Position numbers and translations under genes: made by a program | Assembly: GCF_030719215.1 (NCBI RefSeq) | Contig: NZ_CP120984.1 | Span: 214,921 to 278,920 of the forward strand | Length of the DNA: 64,000 nucleotides | From: Streptomyces sp. Alt3 | GTDB taxonomy: Bacteria > Actinomycetota > Actinomycetes > Streptomycetales > Streptomycetaceae | Reading direction: 5' to 3' | Shown here: positions 8,894-15,909 of the stretch, in pieces | Numbering within the stretch: position 1 is the first letter of the stretch | Layout: every line of letters starts with the position of its first letter | Notes under the pieces: model-generated | What the model was told of the DNA's origin: nothing | The model's database searches: none | The model's input: the letters and a program-made list of their open reading frames with translations, nothing else

Positions 8894-9220
8894 GCGACCA
8901 GTCTGGTGCGACACAGGGGCCACCAGGACAGGAATCGGTGCGCCTTCACCACGAAGAGTCCCTGCCCGCTGCGCAGCCCATACAGGTGCAACATCAGCGC
9001 GTGGCAGTGGAGCGCCACTGGTGAAACGCTCCTGCACATTTCACCCCTGACCTGCGCCGATGCCCTGGATGAAGGTGCGTGGAGCCTGTGCAGGGCCGTG
9101 CGTTGCAGGGCCCGTCATGTTCGGTGTCTGCCGGTAGGGTCGTGCGGTTGATCGGGCAGCGAGCACGGACACGCGTGTCCAGACGTGACAAAAAAATCGA
9201 ACACACGATCTAATGCGGGA
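8894..9220. other. intergenic region with no gene seen
   Basis: About 330 bases with stop codons in most frames and no convincing coding signal. It contains GC-rich stretches and a short AT-rich run (ACAAAAAAATCGAACACACG, 9187-9206) just before the next gene, which may hold its promoter. No hairpin terminator stands out. Confidence 0.4.
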
Positions 9221-9463
9221 ATGGACGCCCCCAACTTCCCCACCGACCTGGTCCAGGCCCAGCGCGACCTCAACGCCACGTACGACGCCCTCGCGGCACC
9301 CCACCAGCACGGCAACACCACACTGCGCCGCCATCTGCTCCTCCTGTCCGCCCGCATCTGGTGGCACCCCTTCTGGAACACCCGACGGACCGGCAGGCCA
9401 GCAGACCGGACCGAGCTGCGCCGCCAGGCCCGCGGCGACCGTCGTGCAGCGAGGGCGGCATGA
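9221..9463 (+). CDS. small hypothetical protein, coupled to a LexA-like gene
   Basis: About 80 residues from ATG 9221 (MDAPNFPTDLVQAQRDL). GTG 9185 is an in-frame alternative. The protein is helical (AQRDLNATYDALAAPHQHG) with an aromatic/basic core (RRHLLLLSARIWWHPFWNT) and a very basic tail. The layout is common in Streptomyces plasmid-type genomes, where this protein sits just before a LexA-type DNA-binding protein. Its stop overlaps the next start by four bases (ATGA, 9460-9463). The stretch around IWWHPFW could touch DNA or a partner, which is speculation. Confidence 0.6.
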   Translation: MDAPNFPTDLVQAQRDLNATYDALAAPHQHGNTTLRRHLLLLSARIWWHPFWNTRRTGRPADRTELRRQARGDRRAARAA

Positions 9464-9679
9464 GAACCGAAGCCCCGACCGATCGACAGGTCCAGATTCT
9501 GCAGGTGATCAAAAAACTGGATCGCGGATCACGGCGAGGGCCCCTCGATCCGCCAGATCGGAGAACGGGTCGGCCTGTCCAGTAGCAGCTCGGTCGCCTA
9601 CCAACTCGCTCGGCTGGAAGACCCTGGCCTGATCAGCCGCGCCGGGCGCCGTTGGCGCTCCTGTCAGCTCGGCACCTGA
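9460..9679 (+). pseudogene. LexA-like winged-helix DNA-binding protein, frameshifted at A6
   Basis: The protein begins MRTEAPTDRQVQILQVIK and, if one A is removed from the A6 run at 9511-9516, continues NWIADHGEGPSIRQIGERVG, LSSSSSVAYQLARLE and LISRAGRRW to TGA 9677-9679. This is the N-terminal winged-helix domain of LexA (SOS repressor) without the autocleavage domain, about 72 residues. Helix-turn-helix region: SIRQIGERVGLSSSSSVAYQ. As written, the frame shifts at the A run and stops early near 9583. Such short LexA-like proteins are frequent in Streptomyces accessory DNA. Polymerase slippage, decay or a sequencing error are all possible. Confidence 0.7.
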
Positions 9680-9905
9680 GTCCCTCGCTCTCTCAGCGGC
9701 ACCCGGCCTACCGTCAAAGTTCGGAACCGTGACATCCCCAAGGCGACGTTAGTGTCCCCGCATACTGGCGGATCAAGCCAATGCCGTACGGCTGCGGCCT
9801 CACCGGCCCGCATCGTCCACGCTCAGCGTCGAGAGTGCGGCCAGCTGGTCGACGTGCTGCGATATGTCCAGGAGCCGGCTGCGGGGTGCGCTAGTTTCGT
9901 GTCGC

Positions 9906-11303
9906 ATGGAAGACACCTCCCAGCTACGTCAAGCCGCCCTCGCCTGGCTTGAGCAAGCACGTCATCTGCCCTCCATTCCCCAGGCTGTCACCGACGCAGC
10001 GCTTGCAGCGCGGTCGGAGTGGGATGACCTGAGCAACGCCGTGGTCATGGCGGCGCCGATATCGGAGCACCGTGACCTGTACGGAAAGCTCACTGGTGAC
10101 TGGCTGCCCAGATGGCCCGTAATCCTCGGTGCATCCGGGCTGGGCGACGCGACCCGTCTGATCGCTCAAGGGGCGGCGGTACCGGTGGAAGAGGTCGCGG
10201 ACAGTTTCGTTGCCTTCTGTACGGCGTCGGCATCGGGCGTCGAGGACTGGCTGCTGCTGACCGGCGATCTCCCTGAAAGCGCACGAGTTCCGCTGGGCCA
10301 GCACACCCTGCAGACCTTCACCACCGACGAACTGAAGCAGCTGGGCCCCATGCCCGCGCTCCACGGCTTGCAGCCGGGCGGGCTCGACCTCGATCTTCTA
10401 AGCGGTGCGCCCTTCGTCCATGCCCCGAACCCTGACCGTACGCCGGACCGCAGAGGGACCCACTGGTTCGAGACCGCCGGTCCTCGGCCGGAAGCCCGCC
10501 ACTGGAGAGCTCTGCTTCCCCTCATCCTGTGGAGCGAGGACCTGTTGCACATCGATGCCGTGTTCAGAGTCGAGCGCGGCCGGTACTTCGAACTGAACCG
10601 AAACGACATCCCGACCACCATCGACACCGTTGCGAGCCGCCACGGAACTCCAGTCGAATTCGAAGCCCGCAAGACGGGAAGCTTCTACCTCGCCCCGGCC
10701 GATCTGCCGCGGATGCAGGCTTTCTGCTCCGCAATAACAGCCAGGATCGATGCCGTCATGGCTGGCGCAACCAGCGGCCGCAAGCTGCCCAGGAAACGTG
10801 CCCGACGGCTTGAACGAGCCGCCCGACACCTGCTGCAGGCCTACCAGCGCACCACCAGCGACAACGAAGTATGGGAGCAAGAGATAGACGAGCTGCACCT
10901 GGACTACGTCATAGCCCTGGAAGCCCTGATAGCCAGCCCCAACGACAAGCACGACGGCATTAGCAAGAAGATGCAGACTCGCACGGCCGCCCTGTTCCCC
11001 CCAGCGCTGCGCGAACTCGTCACGAAGGCAGTACGGGACGCGTACAACGCGCGGTCCTTGTACGTGCACGGAGACCTGCTCAAAGAGCAGGAGGAAAGCG
11101 AAAGACAAACTGAGCTACGTGCGCTGAGGCTGATCGTGCGGCAGGTTGTGCTGCGCTGGCTCATCCTCACCCCCCATGACACCGAAGACCTCGCACCACG
11201 TCTCGACGCCGCAGCCGACTGCCGCAGCTGTGAGCGAGCCATCGACGAGCCTCTGCGCACCTTCTTCGAGGAAGTGACGACGCAAGACGACATCAGGTCA
11301 TGA
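9906..11303 (+). CDS. ApeA-like HEPN-domain protein, candidate abortive-infection RNase
   Basis: The start is ATG 9906 (MEDTSQLRQAALAWLEQAR); the protein has 465 residues. The C-terminal 150 residues match the ApeA-type HEPN pattern: a helix with WEQEIDELHLDYVIALEALI, then ISKKMQTRTAALF, then AYNARSLYVHGD near residue 380, which holds the R-x4-H RNase motif (R, then SLYV, then H). The larger N-terminal part is mixed alpha/beta with aromatic-rich strands and is probably the sensor domain. ApeA proteins stop phage growth by cutting RNA once triggered. The gene faces the three-gene ABC-3C operon, tail to tail, with 49 bases between, so it may be an independent member of a defence cluster. The HEPN call is firm; the ApeA label and role are inferred. 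Confidence 0.8.
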   Translation: MEDTSQLRQAALAWLEQARHLPSIPQAVTDAALAARSEWDDLSNAVVMAAPISEHRDLYGKLTGDWLPRWPVILGASGLGDATRLIAQGAAVPVEEVADSFVAFCTASASGVEDWLLLTGDLPESARVPLGQHTLQTFTTDELKQLGPMPALHGLQPGGLDLDLLSGAPFVHAPNPDRTPDRRGTHWFETAGPRPEARHWRALLPLILWSEDLLHIDAVFRVERGRYFELNRNDIPTTIDTVASRHGTPVEFEARKTGSFYLAPADLPRMQAFCSAITARIDAVMAGATSGRKLPRKRARRLERAARHLLQAYQRTTSDNEVWEQEIDELHLDYVIALEALIASPNDKHDGISKKMQTRTAALFPPALRELVTKAVRDAYNARSLYVHGDLLKEQEESERQTELRALRLIVRQVVLRWLILTPHDTEDLAPRLDAAADCRSCERAIDEPLRTFFEEVTTQDDIRS

Positions 11304-11352
11304 GGCGGCCAAGAAACTCCCGGCGGCTATCGCGGTCGGGGCGGGCTGCTCG

Positions 11353-13113
11353 CTATGCCTTGCCTGTGGCTTTGAAGCGGAAGCCGAAGAGGCCGCCTTC
11401 CTCGTCGTCGGTGAGGCGGGGACTGCGGATGTGGGGTTCGGGGTTGAATCCGCGCTGGGCCGCGGTGCTGAGGGTGTCGGTGTTGAGGGTGACGATGTAC
11501 TGCATTTGCTCTTGCTCCGTCACTTCGGCTGCGAGCGCGAGGGCTCGTGCGACCTGGCGTTCGTCGACGCCGTCGTAGAGGTGGCTGTCGTGGATGAGGA
11601 AGTCAGGGCCGCGCTCATGGCGGTGTGCGAGGACGGCCAGGGTGAGGTCGAAGCAGAAGATGACCATGTTGTTGATGCCGCGGCTGTCGTCGGCGTCGAT
11701 GCGGGGCGTGATGCTGAGGCTGGTCCGGCCGGCCTCGATGGCGAGGTAGGCTTCGCGGCCTTCGCCGTAGAGGCGCTGGGCGTACCGGGAGAACAGCAGG
11801 ATCGCTTCGTCTGTCTGTTGTCGGCGCTCTCGGAGGTCGAGATCGACGGCCTGTTGCAGTTCGACGCTCTTGGCGGTGATCTGGCGGGCGCTGGTTTCTA
11901 GGGCTTGCGCTGCGTCGAAGCGGTGGCGAAGAGCACCGAGAGCGGCCTCTTCCCGTCCCAGGGCTGTCTGCAGGGCGGTCAGTGCTTCCAGCGCTCCACC
12001 GTCCGCCAGCTCGCGCAGGAGGAGGGCCTGGTTTTCGCCCAGGTCGGCACGTTCCTGACGCCGGGCGGCCAGGCGGTCGGTGAGTTCCTGGATCTCTTCC
12101 TCCAGGAACCTGCGCCGGTTGCGTACGACGGAGTGGTGGAACGCCTTGACGTCGTCGAAGCGACGCCGGACCTGGTCGTTGAGGATGACCCCGAGCTCGC
12201 GGTAGGCCGGCTCGAGGTAGGACACCTCGACGTCGGTGGTCTCAGTGACCGCGCCCCGGAGCTCTTCGAGGTTGTGCTGGTCGATCACGTCGTCCTGGGC
12301 GAGCTGCTTGATCCGATGGCTCACCTGGTCTGCGCGCTCCTTGAGTCGCTCGTACTCGGGGACCACCTGGAAGGCGGCAACCTGCGTCTGCAGCCGTTCG
12401 ACCTGCGCCTCGGCGAGAGTGATTTGGCCTCGCAGATCGGCCGTGGACCCGACGATCCGTCCCCATACGGGATCGTTGACGGCCTTCCTCAGCTGGTCCC
12501 TGGTCGCCTTGCGGGCATTGAGCTCGCGGTACCCGTTGACCAGTTGCCAATCCAGCCCGAGGAGGTAGGACAGGTTTGACGATGCCTCGGCGGCGGCCTG
12601 TCGGGAGAACGTCCGGGTCGGCTCGTTGAAGCCGTGAGCGGAGACCCGGCGGATGAGGAACGACAGGAGCGTGCGACCACTCACCCCGGGGTGGTCGCCA
12701 TCCAGCCCGAAGAGGTCCCTCTCGATGACGCGATTCCACTGCTCCACGGACAGCTCTACGTCCTGGCGGTCCGTGAAGAGCGTGTCGGCCGGCACGCCGG
12801 ACACGTCCCGGCTCAGCGACACGACCTTGGGATTGCCTCCGCGCCGTCGTACCTCAAGCGGATCGTCCTGCCACGGCCAGTCCATAGCGAGGCTGAAGGT
12901 GATGTGGCGCAGCGCCCTGTTCGTGGCCAGCGACCCGGAGGATTTGGCCCCCAGAAGGAAGTGGATGAGTTCGATCACGCTGGACTTGCCGGCGCTGTTA
13001 CGGCTGTCGGTTTCAGCCGACGACGTGGTGGTGTCCGCGACCAGCAGGTTCAGTCCTGGTGAGAACTCCACCGTTTTGAACCGTGCGTCGTCAGCGCTCA
13101 GACGGCGCAGCAT
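11353..13113 (-). CDS. ABC-three-component system ATPase, DUF2326 type
   Basis: A 586-residue SMC/RecN-like ATPase starting at ATG 13113 (MLRRLSADDARFKTVEF). Near residue 45 is an atypical Walker A (RNSAGKSSVIELIHFLLGAK). A long coiled coil follows, including LAEAQVERLQTQV and HSVVRNRRRFLEEEIQELTD. The C-terminal ATPase half has NMVIFCFDLTLAVLAHRHER and DFLIHDSHLYDGVDERQ, which is characteristic of DUF2326 proteins. In ABC-3C conflict systems this ATPase is thought to sense DNA or nucleoprotein and license a nuclease effector. The start overlaps the 3' end of the middle component by 23 bases, so all three genes form one operon on the minus strand. Confidence 0.88.
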   Translation of the reverse strand: MLRRLSADDARFKTVEFSPGLNLLVADTTTSSAETDSRNSAGKSSVIELIHFLLGAKSSGSLATNRALRHITFSLAMDWPWQDDPLEVRRRGGNPKVVSLSRDVSGVPADTLFTDRQDVELSVEQWNRVIERDLFGLDGDHPGVSGRTLLSFLIRRVSAHGFNEPTRTFSRQAAAEASSNLSYLLGLDWQLVNGYRELNARKATRDQLRKAVNDPVWGRIVGSTADLRGQITLAEAQVERLQTQVAAFQVVPEYERLKERADQVSHRIKQLAQDDVIDQHNLEELRGAVTETTDVEVSYLEPAYRELGVILNDQVRRRFDDVKAFHHSVVRNRRRFLEEEIQELTDRLAARRQERADLGENQALLLRELADGGALEALTALQTALGREEAALGALRHRFDAAQALETSARQITAKSVELQQAVDLDLRERRQQTDEAILLFSRYAQRLYGEGREAYLAIEAGRTSLSITPRIDADDSRGINNMVIFCFDLTLAVLAHRHERGPDFLIHDSHLYDGVDERQVARALALAAEVTEQEQMQYIVTLNTDTLSTAAQRGFNPEPHIRSPRLTDDEEGGLFGFRFKATGKA

Positions 13114-13357
13114 CCGTACTCCTTGCGACGAGAACGTCTTGGACCAGCTCCACCGCACCCATGGCGAAGAGGATGTCCAGGGCCAGAACGAACCACTCGA
13201 ACGATACCGGTGAGGTATGGGCTTGATCAGCGCGCCAGCTCTTCAGCCTTGCCCACGTCTGACTGACGGTCCGCGGTTCATCGAGCTGGAGGAGAACCTG
13301 CGCGCCGACAGCGAGCAGGCAGCGGTCAGGAGCGATTCCTTTCGTCGGAGTGATCAT
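13091..13357 (-). CDS. ABC-three-component system middle component (MC6-like)
   Basis: An 88-residue protein starting at ATG 13357 (MITPTKGIAPDRCLLAVGAQ). The pattern PTKxIxPDRxLLxVGAxxL, then EPRTVSQTWARLK and SFEWFVLALDILFAMGAVE, is what I know as middle component 6 of ABC-3C systems. It is a small winged-helix-like subunit encoded between effector and ATPase. Its start overlaps the effector stop by four bases (ATGA, 13354-13357) and its end overlaps the ATPase start, so translation is tightly coupled. It probably bridges the ATPase and effector. Confidence 0.85.
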   Translation of the reverse strand: MITPTKGIAPDRCLLAVGAQVLLQLDEPRTVSQTWARLKSWRADQAHTSPVSFEWFVLALDILFAMGAVELVQDVLVARSTDAAPSER

Positions 13358-14289
13358 GCGGTCAGTCCGATGCCTGGTTGCCAGCCGGCGGGCGGCGTCT
13401 CGAAGATGTCGCATCGTTCGAAGAAATGCGCCAGGACTACAAGGGCGGCGCGCAGCACCTTCGGTCGCGGCTGGGCGTTCCCCAGGAAGTACATCTTGAG
13501 CTGCCAAAGAACGTCGTCGGCGTCGCTGTAGTCGCGGCGCACTTGCTGGTAGTGCAGGCGGAAGCCCTCTGCGACCTCGTCGTGCTCCAGCTCGCTCTGG
13601 CTTCCGGCGTAGAACGCGTCTACCAGGTAGCTCTGTCGCATGCCGCGGAGGAGGTCCTCCCGGTCCGCTCCTTCGATCCGGTTGAAGTCCAACTTCTCCA
13701 CCGGCACGTCAGGCAGGGACATCAGAGGGTTGGACTCGGCGCGGATGTCCTGCAGCTGCTTCAGCAATGGTGCCAGGTCCTCCATCCCGATGCCGAAAGT
13801 CGTGTCCTTGATGGGGATCTCGCAGCGGAGGACGTCCTCGGTCTCCATCTGATCAAGCTGCATGCACTCGCGCCACAGCCGCCGGGTGCCCATCTGCTCG
13901 AATCGCAGCGAAGGCATGCTGTCCCGCGCGCTTGCCAGCAGAGACGTCACCTCCGGATGCACACCCCGCCTGTCGTTGTGCACGAAGACAAAGGTGTCGA
14001 ATTCGCCGTTTCGCTTGGCGATCGCCCCTGAGAGGTCCCCGTCGAACTTCTTGCGGATCTTGTCCAGCTTCACCGTCTGGGGTGCGTAGCAGGCGTACAG
14101 CTTTCGCGAATGCAGGCTGAGGCCATCGGCCGACCTGTCACCCAGACTGCCAGCCGTGCGCACGTCGAGGAAGTCTGGATAGCGCAAACACATCAGCCGA
14201 TGGAAGAAGTCCTCGAACTCGTTCTCGTAGAGCTCCGCCATCAACTCGAGGAACTTGACGTGTGCATACATCCGCTGCTCAAACCGCAT
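13354..14289 (-). CDS. ABC-three-component system effector with nuclease-like N-terminus
   Basis: A 311-residue protein starting at ATG 14289 (MRFEQRMYAHVKFLELMAEL). After an N-terminal helix (YENEFEDFFHRLMCLRYP) comes GDRSADGLSLHSRKLYACYAP, which has the spacing of a restriction-endonuclease-like core. The usual later motif of this family is QxYAP; here it reads ACYAP, so a catalytic side chain may differ. The C-terminal third (LLRGMRQSYLVDAFYAGSQS, ALVVLAHFFERCDIFE) is the helical domain that docks to the ATPase in ABC-3C systems. It is first in the operon. The system assignment is well supported by its two coupled neighbours, and nuclease activity is inferred. Confidence 0.82.
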   Translation of the reverse strand: MRFEQRMYAHVKFLELMAELYENEFEDFFHRLMCLRYPDFLDVRTAGSLGDRSADGLSLHSRKLYACYAPQTVKLDKIRKKFDGDLSGAIAKRNGEFDTFVFVHNDRRGVHPEVTSLLASARDSMPSLRFEQMGTRRLWRECMQLDQMETEDVLRCEIPIKDTTFGIGMEDLAPLLKQLQDIRAESNPLMSLPDVPVEKLDFNRIEGADREDLLRGMRQSYLVDAFYAGSQSELEHDEVAEGFRLHYQQVRRDYSDADDVLWQLKMYFLGNAQPRPKVLRAALVVLAHFFERCDIFETPPAGWQPGIGLTA

Positions 14290-14676
14290 GAACCCCCCTT
14301 GCGCACAGAGCTGGCAGCGTAGCTGTGTGTAGCTGAACCCAACACCCCTCGATCGGATTCTGCGGTTGCCGACACCCGGTCCACGCCCAGCCCCAAGGGC
14401 GGTACGCTGCCGGCGTCGAGCTTGTCGCGCCTTGGTGTTAGAGCTCGATACGCCGAGCTTCACGGGCACCGGCTCCGCCTCACCGTCGACTGCGGCGCTG
14501 TGGCACCTGGGCACTAATCGGTTTGCGCCCTCCCGCTCTGCCGATTGTGTGAGGGCCGCCAGGCCCCTTCGAAATACCTGTTGCGCTTTGCTCGGGCCTC
14601 GCTTGTGCGCGTCGATTCCAGGGTGGGAGGGCGGGGCCTGGGTGGGCTGTATGCCCAGCGCGGTAGCTGTTCGTGC
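14290..14676. other. intergenic region, probable operon promoter, no gene seen
   Basis: About 390 bases between the ABC-3C operon start and the end of the Mrr-like gene. No frame has convincing coding character. The part next to 14289 should hold the operon promoter; I see no clear -35/-10 pair and no strong hairpin. Confidence 0.35.
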
Positions 14677-15558
14677 TCAGTACGGCGGTGTGAGGGCGAC
14701 GACCCGGCAGACGTGGTCGGCGTCCTGCGCCCACGCGAGGAGGGCCTTTCGGTCGATCAGCAGGATCCCGTGCCGCTTTCCCCAGGCGGCTGCGTCGCGG
14801 GTGAAGAACCCGTTCGTCACGACCATTGACTGCGCGGCCTCGTACACGGGCCCGGCCGTTCCGTTGATCCGATACAGGACCTCCGAGCCGACCCTGCGTC
14901 CCCGGGTTGTGTGCTTGCACTGCACCGCGAGGGTGCGTTTGGCGGCGTCGACCGCGAGCACGTCCACTGCCTGGTCGCCGCGGCCGCCGACGACCTTGGC
15001 CTGCAGGCCGTCCCGCTCCAGCAGCCGTCGCACCATCTCCTCGAACCCAGCCGGCGAAGCCCCGTCTATAACCCGGACGTCGGGGCTGAACGTTACCTTC
15101 CGGGCACTGCGGCTGCGTTCGAGCCCGGCCTCCCACGCCTTCCGGTGGGCCAACTGCTCTCTCTGGCGCAGCAAGCGCTGGGCTTCCGCCTCCCGGGTCA
15201 ACGCGAGTTGCAGTAGCTCCTTCTGCCGCCGCAGCTCCGCTTCCAGGCTCCGCTGCCGGTCGCGGAGCCGCTCCGCCTCCGCACGCAGGCGCCCGGCTTC
15301 CTCCTCGTACCGCCGCACGCGGCGTCGGAAGGCGGTGCGGGCGGCGAACTCGACGGGCAGGGCGAGCAGCAGCCCCAGCGTCAGCGCGGCGGATACGTCC
15401 TGGACCCGCATCCCCCCGCCCGTCAGGTTGTCCAGCACAGGCACCGCGAGCGCCCCCAGCACGATGAGCCCCAGCTTCCAGCTGTTGACCACCCCGTACG
15501 GATACTCAGGCCGAACCCGCCCCACGCCCGCCTCCCCCGACGACCCCGCCACCACCAA
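14677..15558 (-). CDS. membrane-tethered Mrr-type restriction endonuclease
   Basis: A 293-residue protein. Residues about 25-45 and 52-72 are hydrophobic (LGLIVLGALAVPVL, VSAALTLGLLLALPVEF) and should anchor it in the membrane. Residues 78-150 form a charged coiled coil (YEEEAGRLRAEAERLRDRQ). The C-terminal domain is Mrr-like: GFEEMVRRLLERDG with Glu 173/174, GGRGDQAVDV with Asp 195/199, and AVQCKHT with Gln 213 and Lys 215, the PD-(D/E)xK nuclease set. Mrr enzymes cut methylated or foreign DNA. Tethering at the membrane suggests action on entering DNA, which is an inference. It lies between the ABC-3C operon and the STAND gene on the same strand. Confidence 0.8.
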   Translation of the reverse strand: MVVAGSSGEAGVGRVRPEYPYGVVNSWKLGLIVLGALAVPVLDNLTGGGMRVQDVSAALTLGLLLALPVEFAARTAFRRRVRRYEEEAGRLRAEAERLRDRQRSLEAELRRQKELLQLALTREAEAQRLLRQREQLAHRKAWEAGLERSRSARKVTFSPDVRVIDGASPAGFEEMVRRLLERDGLQAKVVGGRGDQAVDVLAVDAAKRTLAVQCKHTTRGRRVGSEVLYRINGTAGPVYEAAQSMVVTNGFFTRDAAAWGKRHGILLIDRKALLAWAQDADHVCRVVALTPPY

Positions 15559-15909
15559 CTCCCCGAGACCCTACGACCCGCCACTGACACCACCATGCCG
15601 CCAGGGTGCCCGCATCGCGCTTTGGAGGACTGCAGCCGCCCGGACACTCTGGGGAAGGTGTGAGTGGGCGCGTTGGTGGCATTACGTGGGTGTCAGCGGG
15701 ACAGGGCGCTGGGTGCCTGGTCATGGGGTTGGTTGCGGGCAGGCTCGCTGCTATGAGGTGGCCAAGTGGCTGCTGTCTTCCGCCTGTCACGAGGTTGACC
15801 GGCTGTTGTGGGAGCGGCTAGTCACAAGTGCCCTGCACGGGTCCAGGGCATTGTCCCTGCGCTGGCCTACCGCAGGGACCTCAGCTCAATAGGGTGTGCC
15901 ACGAGAAGG
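15559..15909. other. intergenic region with no gene seen
   Basis: About 350 bases between the STAND gene's 3' end and the Mrr-like gene's start. Open frames here have poor codon character. A weak inverted repeat around 15828-15860 (GTGCCCTGCACGGGTCCAGG and nearby) could end transcription, but it is imperfect. Confidence 0.3.

Noticed and set aside
14366..15892. 508-codon plus-strand frame
   Set aside because: It overlaps the Mrr-like gene on the other strand and has a shadow-type composition; the Mrr frame has recognisable catalytic motifs.
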